Assembly: GCA_963693305.1 (NCBI GenBank)
Contig: OY855914.1
Location: 11,713,903 to 11,777,902, forward strand
Origin: Meandrina meandrites
Taxonomy: Eukaryota > Cnidaria > Anthozoa > Scleractinia > Meandrinidae
Direction of reading: 5' to 3'
Length of the DNA: 64,000 nt
Positions 23,288 to 31,891 of this stretch are shown piece after piece. Numbering within the stretch: position 1 is the stretch's first letter; the number at the start of each line of letters is the position of its first letter. Both the position numbers and the translations under genes were made by a program. The notes beneath the pieces were generated by a model that ran no database searches, had not been told where the DNA came from, and saw only the letters and a list, made by a program, of their open reading frames with translations.

Positions 23288-26200
23288 TATGGAAAACGAG
23301 GACGGACAACTTCGAGCGAAAACAAATATATATACAGTAAAAAATCTAAAAAAAAGTTTAAAGATTTAATAAAAATAGACGTTTCGGTCAAAGACCTTCA
23401 TCAGTTGCAGTGCAAGTGAATAATAAATTACAATATCCTTAAATAAGTTAACAGTATAAAAAATGACATAATATTACAAAGATGATGACATAACAGGGCG
23501 TGGTAACACATGAAAACGAAAAAAATAACCAATGATAAACAATCGGTGATTACTAAGCGAGATACTATGACAATGCGGTACAAAACTCAAGAAACACAAA
23601 CCAAATAAGAATAAATAATCGAATACAATACAAATGAGATTAAAGTTAAAAAAGTAACGTGATCCGTCGAGTTAGCTGAAAGTGTGAAGGGACCCGCGTG
23701 TAAAATATTCAATATTCAAAAAAGGCGGTCCCAGGTAAAACTTGTGACAAAATCCCCAAGCAAAGTCCTTGAAACTATGCCGCAACAAGGTTTCCTCAAT
23801 ACATTGATGTGGCGAAGAATTAAAAATGCTTGGAATAAAAAAAACTTGTTTACAAGGTTGGGCTTATATATAAAAATGTATAATTAAAAACAAAGAGGAA
23901 ATTTACAAACAATTAAAAATTAAAAAACTAAGAAATATTAAAAATTTAAAAATTAAATCTCACTTGGCTCTAGAGTATTACGCAATGTTTGAATGCCGAA
24001 AACATAACAACAGAATCCCAAGGCAGGGCCCCTGAACAAAGCGCTTTCTAGCGCAACAAAAACTTAGTAAAAGGATCCCGAAAGAGGGCCTTTGGATAAA
24101 TTATTATAACAAAATCCCTAAATTAGGCCCCTGGACATGAGTAATTGTATTGCGTGCTATACTCTCAGCTAAGTAACAGTATCCCTGGTTGGGCCCCTGA
24201 GTAACATGTATTGACCGAAAACAAAAAACATTACGTAATAAGAACACTTGTGAAAAGAAAAGCAAAAACAAAAACAAACAAAAAATATTTTAGATAAAAA
24301 GAAAGCGTTGTCGGTTGCTAATTATATCTAATTCTATTCCTTGAATTGCATTCAGATCTTTTGTTCAATCCGTAAGGCTGAAGGGTGTAAAGTTGTGCAC
24401 TCCAATAGGCCTCTCTCGTTAGGAGACGTTCATCAATGCTGTTATTGTCACTTGGGTTGGAAATTTGTTCAGTAATTGTGAAATTGAAATCAGAGAGAAT
24501 ATGAAACGTTTTGTTGACATGTTACTCAGGGGCCCAATTTTAGAGCTTTCGATTCACAGAAGTATTTTTGCAACCTTGGATGTCGTAATCTTTGGATATA
24601 TACTAGTTCACACAGATTAATTAAATTTCAATAGGCTGTTGGTGTCCATATAGTAGAACAAATTTTAACATTTTTGACTGTTTGTTAAATGAAAGCGAAA
24701 TTCCAGTCGTACCCTGCATGTTTAGGTCCTGTGGAAATTCTAATTGTTCAGTATATCTTTCTGGTGCTAATCTTTTGTTTGCGTCCTAGAACGTTATTGG
24801 TCCGTTGCTAAAAAATGTCCCTATCCTTTGTTTTCAATTAACACTGTGATTGGTTAATTTTGTTCAGGGTGCCCCGGTTCGAGTAGTCGCACTGTCAAGA
24901 ACTAAAAAAAAGTAACACACAGGTAGAACAAAGCAACATGAAAGCAACGTGATATTTTAGCTACTTCCAGATTCACGATCGGTTCATGTTCCCAATTCAC
25001 GTACAAGATTTTTCTTAACTTTTTCCTTTTATTCTTGTTTTTGATCGTTTAGAAAATAGACAGGCCTTTGCATCTTGTAGTTCCGTCATGCAGTGGCGGA
25101 TCAGAATATCCAAGAGATGTCCTAGACTGTTTGTTGGTGTCCATAAAAGAATCAGCGCCAAAGATTGACACTGATATATTCATCAAGGTAATATATAGAT
25201 TTAGGCAGGCCTAAAAGTGGAGCTCCCATTTATTATTTTTTTGCTCAATTTAATTACAGTGTTACCAAATAAGTAGCCACACTATTTCTAAGCTTATACA
25301 ATGGCCCATAAGGGTTCAAAATAAATTAAACTTTCAATCGCTCATGGTTAAACTTAATATCTTACATGTAAAAACCTCTCATGGTTTTGTTGACGAAGGC
25401 GATGTCAATATATTTCGAGGTTAATCCTTCTAAATTTTTGCCTGTGACAGGTTCTAAAATTAAAATTGACGAGTGCACTTTATTGGGTTCCTCACGTACG
25501 CACGTAGGCGCAAAAACAAATCTTAGTAAAACTTTATACAACGTTTACTGTACAATATGTTAATAAACCTTTATGACTTATTCAATGTAAAAATGACCTT
25601 GGTCTTGCTTTGATTTACTCCAAAGCAGTTAGGGCATAAAAAAAAACAACTCAAGGCAAAAACAAAAATACAGAAAAACAAACTAAGTAAACTCGCTGCT
25701 AAACAGAGTAAACAAAATGAACTCACGCTACGGCAAACGAAACTCACGGCGGAAAAAAATTCTGCAAATTGATGGTGCCGGTTTTGTAAGTGATTTTAAA
25801 GCAGATTTTGTGTAAGAATTGTGGCAGTTTTTGATTTGAAAGGGGTGCACGCTAACTTAAAATAAGCTTACAATGTTGTTTTGACTGTTTTGAACCGTGT
25901 TCTTCTCGTTGCAGTTTGGTTGCATGATTAACTAATTCTGTTTTACCGTACGCCTTGCTAAAAACCTTAGAGAATTTTATGCAGAGAACTGATTCAATTT
26001 TCTTCATTTCTGGTAAGCAAATATGCGGAAGGTTAAGTCTGAATTTGCTCAGGCAAGCACAGGTAACTCGCAAGGAAATCGGCGAAATATTGGTTTACGA
26101 TTTCAACACACGCGCTGATAAGAGAAACAAAACAAATGCAGGCGAGTATAAACAAAGAGCGGTTGCATGCACAGTATCGCTGAGTAGTTTTACTCGGTTT

Positions 26201-29200
26201 TGTTTCGCAGGATTTTTTCTGTACGTGTAGTAATTTATAAAGCGAAATCGTGATTTTGATCCGTGAAACTTAATAATTTGATATTGTTATCAAAATCCAA
26301 TCGTGTTCAATCATGAACATCACAGTTAACTCCACTAACTAAAGCACAAAACAATTAACCTTAAACGAAATATTTAATGAACAATGTCTGTATAAAATGT
26401 ACAAACATGAACAGGTTTGTAAGCAGCATTATATTTACGGGAAGATCTGAAAACCAACACTACTTCAAATTCGTTCATAAATGAAGTATAGTATAAACAG
26501 ATTCTCACAATAAAATCAAACTTATGCTTAGTGCATATATACATTTACGTTTGTTACCTCAAGTTTGGAGAAGGCTTGTAAATTCTGCAGGGCAAAAATT
26601 TCAAACCAGCACAATAATATCGGAAACGAAAACGCCACTCGTTGTAAGCTTACTCCAACACCAGCGATATATACATGTTTTGAATTATCAGCGAAGATTG
26701 ATCTCTCCTTTCCTTTCGGTGTAGCTGTTAACAGTCTTTTATCCCTCACTTAGTGAACTTCACCGGCTCTGAGCTCACTTTTATTTTAGCTCAAGGCTGA
26801 AAATTATGTCATAGAGGAAGACATGTTATATTTAACCTGTAATATTTTGCATGTCTTCAATTGTGAACCATAAGGTGTGCAAAACTGTCCTGTTTGTCAC
26901 ACATAATTAATTATAACATAAAACGAACATAGTAAATAATAAAGATGGTCCTTCTAACATAACATAAAGAAAAAGCAAATTAAAGTTGTAATATATAGAT
27001 TTAGGCAGGCCTAAAAGCGGAGCTCCCATTTATTAATTTTTTGCTTGAATTTACAGTGTTTTGATGTCCCTGCACTTTATTGGGTTCCCCACTAATGCAC
27101 GGAGGCGCACATATCAAATTTTAGTATAAAAACTTTTTATAACTTTCACTGTACACGAATAAACCTCCTAGAGCAAATCAGTAAACAAGGACCTCGATGA
27201 AGGCAAGGAAATTTGTTTTGATTTATTTCAAAACAGTCAAGGCAACACAATCAACTCAAGGCAAAAAAAAAAAAAAAACAGCGCGAAAAAAAGTCAACAC
27301 GCGGCTAAAGAAAATGAGTTCACGCCAGAACAAAGAAAAACACGGCTGCAAAACAAAACTGGCAAATTCATTGCGAGCCGGTTATGCAAGTTATTTTAAA
27401 GCAGTTTTTTGGTGTGAGTTGTGGCAGTTTGTGATTTCGAAGTGGTGCTCGCTATCTAACAAGCGAACAATATAGTTTGAGCCGTCTTGTTTTAGTTCCA
27501 TGATTAACTATTCTGTTTTATCGTACACGTTGCTTAATACGTTAGAGAATTTTACGTAGAGAACTACATGAATTTTCTTTGTTTCTGGTAAGCAAATGTG
27601 CGGTAGAAAAAGTCTGAACTCACTCACCCAGGCACAGGTAATACGCAACGAAACCGGCGTAAAGAATTGTTTACGAATCTTAAATCACGCGTACGAGATT
27701 TAACATACACTCACTGAACTAAACAATGCGAGCGAAAATAGAGCAGTTGGATAATAAATCGCTTAAATTCATTTTAGTGTGCAGTATCATTGAGTAGTTT
27801 TACTAGTTTTGGTTTGGACTTGCGGGATTTTCCTCAGTATAAGTTTAGTTTGTAATATTTTGCAAAGGCGAAACGTGTTTTTGATCCGAGTACACGTAGT
27901 TCAATAATTTAATTTTCTTTTCAAATGAAAATCCAAAAATTAATTTTACAGTTTACTCCACTATAAACTAAAACACAGCATTTGAAACCAAACATTTAAT
28001 AGACAACGTCTGTATAAAATGTACAAAGGTGATTAAAGCTAAGAGGTTTGAATGCAGCATTAAGAAATAATGGAATTTATAAATATGTAAGCCTACGGAA
28101 AGGTCTGAAAAACGATACAACTTCGAATTCGTTTATAAATGACTGAAGTATAAACATATTCTCACAATAAAAACAGACTTCAGCTTAGGGTATAAATTAT
28201 GTTTGTTACCTTATATTTGGAAAAGGCTTGTAAATTCTGCAGGGCAAAGCTTTCAAACCAGCACCATATTAAATATCGGAAACGAACACGCCATTTTCCA
28301 TGTGAGCTTACTCCAACTCCAACTCCATCGAGATATACATTATATGAATTATCAGCGAAGATCAATCTCTTCCTTTCTTACGGTGTAGCTGTTGACATGT
28401 CTTTTATCCATCACTTCTTGAACTTGACCGGCTCTGAGCTCCCTTTTAGTTCGGCTTAAAGTCAGCTTAATTAAGCAGCCGCAAGAACCGTAGACAGTTC
28501 TTCAACTCTCGCTGTTTTTGACTTCTTGTCCGATATATCATATTCAGGTTGGCAAACATTTCGGATGTTCACGCTAAGAGGCTATCCCTAAATCATTTGG
28601 CATACGTTTCCATGATGTAGATGAGTAAATAAAGCAAGAAATATTCACGAAGATCTATGTTTTCCAGCAGCTTTGTTCGCCTCTTTCATTCAGCCTAAAA
28701 AGCGAACAAGGTGCCACCCGTGCCACAGATTTTTGCCGCCTCTTCATACAATCGCGTCGTTTAAGTTAAAATGAAATGTCCAGATCATTTTATAACATGA
28801 GAAAAAAAACCTGAAGTAATGCAGTGTTCTCACAAATTTTTCCGACAGGTAACTCAACTCTAAATGAACCGAATATGTTTTTGTGTCACGTTTTGCGTAA
28901 GAAGGACTCCAAATCACTCTCCAAATCAAGGACAAAGGCAAAAAGGCAAACTCGTCCCCAGGCCTAATCCGTGCGTACGGGCGTACGTACGGACGTACGG
29001 ACGTACGGACGGACATGAAGTCATAACCAAATTTTCTCGGCTTGATGGATTAACCAAATTATATAGCTATGGATGCCCCGCCCGCGGGCGCCTTCGGCGC
29101 CCGCGGGAGCTCCGCTAATACCACAGAGAAAATCACCTTTTCAAAATTTTGAAAAACCTGCGAGGGAGTGAGTGCATGGCATCCACAACTCTGCCTCTCT

Positions 29201-29707
29201 CATGTATCTACAAGGACAAGAGAATAACACTTAGCAGTCTGCCAAAACGGCTTGATGCGGAATGTATATTAGCGCGCGATCTTATGTCAGCCGATTGATT
29301 GTGTACTTATACAGTCGGGAAATTTGGAAGTAATATTTTCAGGCGCGCAATTATAACCGTGCGTATTATTATCTGTTTTTCAGGGCGTGAAGAGAGAACT
29401 CCTCAGACTTTTGAAAATGCCAAGCAAAGAGCGATCGAGTAAACAAACACCATCGTTGCTTGATGACCTCGATGATTATTTAAGGGATTGCATCAAGTTG
29501 GCATGGCGAATGGTTACACAAGTTCCACCATTGAGGATTGAATACCAGACCTTCAGTTTCAATAGCGACTACCATAAAATCATCGAATGTTCTGCCGAGG
29601 TACGCGCCGACAAATACGGGCAACAAAAGGTCTGTTATTTGTGGCCAGGTCTTGTAGACGGAGGAGGAAGAATCATAAGACTTGGAGAGGTTATTCCACG
29701 ACACTAG
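16169..29707 (+). CDS. MIEAP-like C-terminal-domain protein, four exons
   Basis: Exons are 16169-16255, 17780-17867, 25060-25187 and 29384-29707: 627 nt, 208 codons plus TAG. Intron phases are 0, 1 and 0 and all joins keep the frame. Donors are gtaagt, gtgaaa and gtaata; acceptors end cag, tag and cag. The last exon (residues 102-208) resembles the C-terminal domain of mitochondria-eating protein (MIEAP/SPATA18): a Cys and Trp-rich helix ([17 protein letters not shown], about 134-150), then [12 protein letters not shown] (about 185-196). In vertebrates the full protein drives p53-linked mitochondrial quality control; this short protein lacks the usual long coiled coil, so its role is unknown. 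Intron 2 is a 7.2-kb PLE/TA island and intron 3 is two T1 elements. The exon 2 donor is weak and exon 3 has an alternative acceptor at 25052. Confidence 0.6.
16407..16590. mobile_element. MITE with ttattatatggca ends
   Basis: The left edge ctattatatggcaagg and the right edge agtgccatataataaac are inverted copies. Similar edges (ttattatatggcc and ggccatataataagg) occur inside the hAT element near 47948 and 49090, so this is a small dispersed family. It lies in intron 1 of the MIEAP-like gene. Confidence 0.55.
16610..16894 (+). mobile_element. Penelope-like element 3' end, family B
   Basis: Homologous to the reverse complement of 23290-23520: shared blocks include caccacgccctgttatgtaa-type sequence, cttgcactgcaactgatgaa, and tcgctcgaagtcgtccgtcc. 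It is the 3' untranslated tail of a 5'-truncated PLE, ends against a (TA)n array and carries a hammerhead core. No coding part remains. Confidence 0.6.
16728..16765 (+). ncRNA. Hammerhead ribozyme core, family B
   Basis: CTGATGA 16733-16739, helix II ggtc/gacc (16741-16744, 16748-16751), GAAA 16752-16755, then CGTC. The palindromic ACGT would form helix III, as in minimal dimer-acting hammerheads. Predicted cleavage is after C16759. One extra A sits between the core and helix II, and helix I pairs poorly, so activity is uncertain. PLEs are known to carry type I hammerheads in their terminal regions. Confidence 0.5.
16895..16979. repeat. (TA)n array
   Basis: About 42 TA units between the family B Penelope-like tail and the next, ~100-bp Penelope-like tail. 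Confidence 0.97.
16980..17077 (+). mobile_element. ~100-bp Penelope-like tail between TA arrays
   Basis: A short unique block bounded on both sides by (TA)n, opening gtagccgtgctcctgaagaa and closing tattgtatcgcaagtcaa. It holds a very well-formed hammerhead motif. Assignment to Penelope-like elements rests on this motif and on the TA context, since no coding sequence remains. Confidence 0.5.
16986..17026 (+). ncRNA. Hammerhead ribozyme, well-paired
   Basis: Helix I is tgctc (16987-16991) with gagca (17020-17024). The core is CTGAAGA 16992-16998 (position 7 is free in the consensus). Helix II is ggcc 17000-17003 with ggcc 17008-17011, loop gtta. GAAA is 17012-17015. ACGT makes a palindromic helix III, with cleavage expected after T17019. 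One extra A (16999) precedes helix II. Confidence 0.7.
17078..17143. repeat. (TA)n array
   Basis: About 33 TA units between a Penelope-like tail and MITE copy 2. Confidence 0.97.
17144..17500. mobile_element. TA-flanked MITE, family copy 2
   Basis: Matches 10515-10793 end to end, with the same terminal inverted repeats (tttatgaaaacggggtca and tgaccccattttcataaa). It is longer because an ~80-bp block around gtagacgatataaaaactaa is tandemly duplicated (about 17228-17300 and 17305-17375). (TA)n flanks both ends. Confidence 0.7.
17513..17548 (+). repeat. Inverted end repeat, left copy
   Basis: aactggatttgcaaaaacaa then gcctccagaaa lies against a TA run. Its reverse complement (tttctggagccttgtttttg then caaatccagtt) is at 18743-18776, also against a TA run. 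Between them lies exon 2 of the MIEAP-like gene. Confidence 0.65.
18743..18776 (-). repeat. Inverted end repeat, right copy
   Basis: Reverse complement of 17513-17548 with one or two differences, abutting (TA)n on its right. See the left copy. Confidence 0.65.
18777..18870. repeat. (TA)n array
   Basis: About 47 TA units, at the left edge of the GIY-YIG-bearing Penelope-like copy. Confidence 0.97.
18905..18946 (-). ncRNA. Hammerhead ribozyme core in the inverted tail
   Basis: Read on the minus strand: helix I cgcc (18946-18943) with ggtg (18909-18906), core CTGAGGA (18942-18936), helix II with one mismatch, GAAA (18917-18914), then TATA, where ATAT can form a palindromic helix III. Cleavage is expected after the A at 18910. 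It is identical in layout to the motif at 19810-19850. Confidence 0.55.
18982..19428 (+). CDS. Penelope-like GIY-YIG endonuclease fragment
   Basis: A 148-codon frame holding the C-terminal domain of a Penelope-like polyprotein. The GIY-YIG signature is visible as [17 protein letters not shown] (about residues 29-46), followed by [11 protein letters not shown], and the family's tail [15 protein letters not shown] then DDFFF. In intact elements this nuclease follows the reverse transcriptase and nicks the target. The reverse transcriptase is absent, so the piece cannot act alone. The ATG at 18982 lies just inside the inverted-tail junction and need not be a real start. Confidence 0.8.
   Translation: MDEKDGFVSSRTEKRYSINYSLNCNSCNVIYLITCGKCGLQYVGSTTTKFRLRFNNHKARLKKHEKLSAAERERDDMLYRHFWTEGHSGLRDLKVQLIDRVNGEDQLRDKEGQWAYRLKTVRPHGLNDDDFFFTQNKRTRPSCNRGVR
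19810..19850 (+). ncRNA. Hammerhead ribozyme core in the 3' tail
   Basis: Helix I cgcc (19810-19813) with ggtg (19847-19850), core CTGAGGA 19814-19820, helix II gactgc/gcactc with one mismatch, GAAA 19839-19842, TATA 19843-19846. Cleavage is expected between 19846 and 19847. It lies about 380 bp past the nuclease stop codon. Confidence 0.6.
19938..20003. repeat. (TA)n array
   Basis: TA run with one C interruption at 19990, between two Penelope-like copies. Confidence 0.95.
20031..20075 (-). ncRNA. Hammerhead ribozyme, well-paired
   Basis: Minus strand: helix I gttgcc (20075-20070) with ggcaa (20035-20031), a 5-bp match; core CTGATGA (20069-20063); helix II gtcttt/aaagac, a perfect 6 bp; GAAA (20043-20040); then TATC, with ATAT as palindromic helix III. 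Cleavage is expected between 20036 and 20035. One extra A precedes helix II. Confidence 0.7.
20204..20398 (-). pseudogene. Penelope-like polyprotein C-terminal remnant
   Basis: Translated on the minus strand it reads [20 protein letters not shown], then [20 protein letters not shown], ending at TAG (20206-20204). Only the end of the nuclease domain is left because the insertion is 5'-truncated at the TA array. Confidence 0.7.
20403..20456. repeat. (TA)n array
   Basis: About 27 TA units between two Penelope-like pieces. Confidence 0.97.
20457..20711 (-). mobile_element. Penelope-like 3' tail, family C
   Basis: A 255-bp block bounded by (TA)n arrays, carrying a hammerhead motif on the minus strand. 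It contains tcagagtgctcaataggaaa, a phrase resembling the 'gagcactt' tails of the other families. No coding sequence remains. Confidence 0.55.
20561..20621 (-). ncRNA. Hammerhead ribozyme with 9-bp helix II
   Basis: Minus strand: core CTGAGGA (20610-20604) directly followed by helix II gtgccgtac/gtgcggtac, 9 bp with two G-U pairs and a 5-base loop; GAAA (20580-20577); then ACTAGT as palindromic helix III and T at the cleavage site (20571). There is no extra A here. Helix I is weak next to the core (tttat/ataaa pair further out). Confidence 0.6.
20712..20798. repeat. (TA)n array
   Basis: About 43 TA units, forming the left border of the large Penelope-like element. Confidence 0.97.
20908..20957 (-). 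ncRNA. Hammerhead ribozyme with closed helix III
   Basis: Minus strand: helix I agtcgc (20957-20952) with gcgatt (20913-20908), 6 bp with one G-U; core CTGATGA (20951-20945); helix II tgcctc/gaggca with loop gcat and a U-U mismatch next to the core; GAAA (20926-20923); helix III act/agt with loop cat. Cleavage is expected between 20914 and 20913. This is the most complete single-copy hammerhead here. Confidence 0.7.
21064..23122 (-). pseudogene. Penelope-like reverse transcriptase / GIY-YIG polyprotein, broken
   Basis: Two overlapping frames, 23122-22406 and 22524-21253, together give one polyprotein. The first holds the N-terminus and early RT motif ([15 protein letters not shown], then [10 protein letters not shown]). 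The second holds RT motif A ([10 protein letters not shown]), motif B ([10 protein letters not shown]), the catalytic YRDD, the FLDVTLDL block, a Cys cluster ([15 protein letters not shown]), and the start of GIY-YIG (IVYQAEV, then [18 protein letters not shown]). The frames differ by one base around a six-A run near 22510-22520, which fits a single-base insertion. A TAA near 21253 interrupts the nuclease, whose reading frame otherwise continues to about 21064. The element is therefore probably inactive but young. Confidence 0.8.
23251..23290. repeat. Short (TA)n array
   Basis: About 15 TA units plus aaatatatat, between the large Penelope-like element and the next copy. Confidence 0.9.
23377..23410 (-). 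ncRNA. Hammerhead ribozyme core, family B second copy
   Basis: Minus strand: CTGATGA (23404-23398), an extra A, helix II ggtc/gacc with loop ttt, GAAA (23385-23382), then CGTC with cleavage after 23378. It differs from 16728-16765 mainly in the helix II loop, and helix I is again weak. Confidence 0.5.
24318..24521 (-). pseudogene. Penelope-like polyprotein C-terminal remnant, family B
   Basis: The minus-strand frame reads [20 protein letters not shown], then [20 protein letters not shown], ending at TAG (24320-24318). The Tyr-Trp and Pro-x-Gly-Leu-Asn pattern is the standard end of PLE nucleases. The insertion is 5'-truncated near 24527. Confidence 0.7.
25188..26830 (+). mobile_element. T1 repeat element, copy B (right end missing)
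   Basis: It starts gtaatatatagatttaggca then ggcctaaaagtggagctccc, exactly where MIEAP-like exon 3 ends, and follows the block order of copy A to about 26800. The GC hairpin and minisatellite of the right end are absent. The short reading frames in it have no domain. Confidence 0.65.
26991..29118 (+). mobile_element. T1 repeat element, copy C (~2.13 kb)
   Basis: It starts gtaatatatagatttaggca then ggcctaaaagcggagctccc and ends in a perfect GC hairpin (ccgcgggcgcc, ttc, ggcgcccgcgg) followed by gagctccgct. A cgtacggacgtacgg minisatellite lies at about 28975-29012. Together with copy B it fills nearly all of intron 3 of the MIEAP-like gene. Confidence 0.7.
29384..29707 (+). CDS. Terminal exon of the MIEAP-like gene
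   Basis: After ttttcag, a 107-codon open frame runs to TAG at 29705-29707. It is the best-supported coding exon of the gene and carries the whole recognisable domain. Reading starts in phase 0 with [10 protein letters not shown], directly continuing exon 3. AATAAA-like signals lie near 30183. Upstream, the intron is filled by T1 copy C, ending near 29118. Confidence 0.75.
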   Translation, partial: GVKRELLRLLKMPSKERSSKQTPSLLDDLDDYLRDCIKLAWRMVTQVPPLRIEYQTFSFNSDYHKIIECSAEVRADKYGQQKVCYLWPGLVDGGGRIIRLGEVIPRH

Positions 29708-31160
29708 AGTGCCATTAGCTTCAGTTAAAATTTAAAACCACATTAACTTTTTATTTCAGTTAACAGAAGACTAAAGGAATCAATTAACCATTTTTCTCAC
29801 GTGCAATTGGTCTAAGCACGTGACGATGAAGTCGTTTAAACTGGCGATATTTTCCGTTTGCATAGTACTCCCTAGTTTTCACAATTCCGATAGCTCTAAG
29901 AGATTAATATAGTGTCAAGGGGAAACTCTTAGCTCTCCGTGATCGCATGTCTCTGTCACTTGGTGTGAACGGAAGTGGAATGTCATATTATAGCGGAAGT
30001 AAAAAAAAAACTACTTGTGGACAGACAGACGTACAATCGCTTATAATCCAATCCCTCAGAGTGGGCTCGATTTCCAGCCGTTTTGGTAGTCCGGCCGTGG
30101 TGTGGGGCAAGGAACGCCGCATCACAAAGCGGCTGGAAATCGAGCCTGCCCTCTGAGGAATTCTCAACAGAAGTCTAAAAAAAAAATAAAAAAAAATAAA
30201 TACTACAAAAAAATTCTAGATATCTTGTAAACCTGAAATTTATTTAGGATTTTCCACTCGCTGCAGCGCCGGAAACGAAAGCATCGGTACACCACGCGTC
30301 CACGGATATCTAGTCTTCCTTTCTTCTGTCGGTCTAGTAATTTTTGTCAAATTCAGGCAGAGATTTGGCTTCGAACTGATGCGAATTTCGAAGGGAGTAA
30401 TTTAAGATTCATCCCTTTCCATATACTGGAAGTTCCCAGCGGTTTCCGAAGATCTGTGGTTTCTGACCTCGCACCATTTGAGCGCCTATAATTTATTCGG
30501 TTACAGAGTTCCCACCAGTAGACCGCGTATTTAAAATTCAAAATGGCCGCATGGAAGCAAAAGACGCGTCAATAGCATGTAAGATTAAAATTTCAGTATT
30601 CATCATCTTATCTGTGTCACCTTCAATCATCTTAGTGGTCTGTCGGTTGTGATTGGCATATTTCGATCTTTTGTGTTTATTTCTGTTTTTCAAGGTTCGT
30701 TGGCTCTCGCCAATTGACTGCAACGAAAAATGCAATCGTATGTTGTTATAAAATCGTGTTATTGAAAGGCGCTAAACAGTACCCAAAAAATGGGTGGGAT
30801 AAACTGTATTTTTAATTGATTTTGTGTGTGTGTTTTTGACTGTCATTAACTTGTCACAACACCTTTCCAAATTTACATTGCAACAATCCAGTCTAGAATA
30901 TTGTGAGTCTGAACTAATGTTTAGAATTTAGCTGATCAAAAAAATGTTTTTTTAAGCTTCAACGCACAATACATATATTTTATTAAGATCTGGGTAACAA
31001 TATATCAAATGGCGTAATTGAAGGGCGCGTTTGATTTCTATTCTTGACTTCGGAAGAGAAGAATATTCCTACTGCGAATAAACATAGGCAAAAGCGCAAG
31101 AAAACATCTTGTGCTCGTGCTTGTACTAATGTTTATTCTTTCGCTTGATGCTTATGCTTT
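29708..31160. other. 3' flank of the MIEAP-like gene, no further gene
   Basis: It contains the probable 3' untranslated region (AATAAA-like runs near 30183) and a fold-back MITE (30054-30158). The minus-strand frames 30353-30735 have no recognisable domain. Confidence 0.4.
30054..30158. mobile_element. Fold-back MITE, ~28-bp arms
   Basis: Left arm cctcagagtgggctcgattt then ccagccg; right arm cggctggaaatcgagcctgc then cctctgagg. The arms match with small gaps, and about 45 bases separate them. No coding capacity. Confidence 0.7.
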
Positions 31161-31164
31161 TTTA

Positions 31165-31330
31165 ACACATGGAAGATCATCGTAGTTATAATCGCGAGAC
31201 TATGGGTTCGAATCCCGTTCAAGGCTGGATTTTTTCAGGCTTTCTTTCAGCAACTGCTTACAAGTTGCGTACATAAATGATCTTTCATGCGTTAAATCTT
31301 TCTCCCGAACATGACATTTGATGTATTCAC
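31165..31330 (+). mobile_element. tRNA-derived SINE relic
   Basis: A box-B-like ggttcgaatcc lies at 31205-31215, preceded by a degraded tRNA-like part and followed by gctggattttttcaggc and a conserved-looking tail (caactgcttacaagttgcgt). The A box is not clear. This layout fits an old Pol III SINE rather than a working tRNA, because the acceptor stem does not pair. Confidence 0.4.
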
Positions 31331-31891
31331 CTTAATATCAATATGTACAGCTTATGTTTAATTAATAAATTCATTACCCAGATTTCTTGAGGGGGTGTTA
31401 TCTTGTAAAGCTTAAATTCTCCGAATTTTGAACATCGATTCATCTAAACCTTAAGTAAATCTGGGTCGCCCACTACCCCTCGGAACGAGTTATTTCATTG
31501 GTTCCTAAAACAATACATAACAGGCTATAACAATGCCCCTGGCCCTGAATAACAATAGAGGTAGTGTTTACAGCGGGCGAATGAAAATAGAGGTTTCAGA
31601 GAGGTAGTGCCTTACTGGTAAATCTTACCAAGAATATCAGGGGATGATTAAATTGCATCATCAGGGTTGTAGTTTTACTGGCATTACGCCGGCTACTGTG
31701 ATGTTACAAGCTCTCAACGTTAAACTGCAGAATACGATTTTTGTATCGATGTGAGACTGAATTTTGGTTTTGATGTCAGCATACCTCCGTCCGCCCGGGC
31801 AGGGGAGTTCCAAGGCAATCTGATGGGAAGGGGGTGGGGAAAAGAATGCCATCCGTGTTCAGAGTCAAATAAAGGCCACTCTGCTTTTAGC

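Larger units (their letters stand above)
23291..24527 (-). mobile_element. 5'-truncated Penelope-like element, family B
   Basis: The 3' tail (left end) matches 16610-16894 in reverse complement, including the hammerhead. The middle, about 23640-24300, is an unrecognised long 3' untranslated region in which a phrase such as cccttgggattctg or ccaagcaagg recurs roughly every 60-100 bp (gcgcccctga-like steps at 24030, 24140, 24200). The right end holds the last 67 codons of the polyprotein. Confidence 0.65.
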
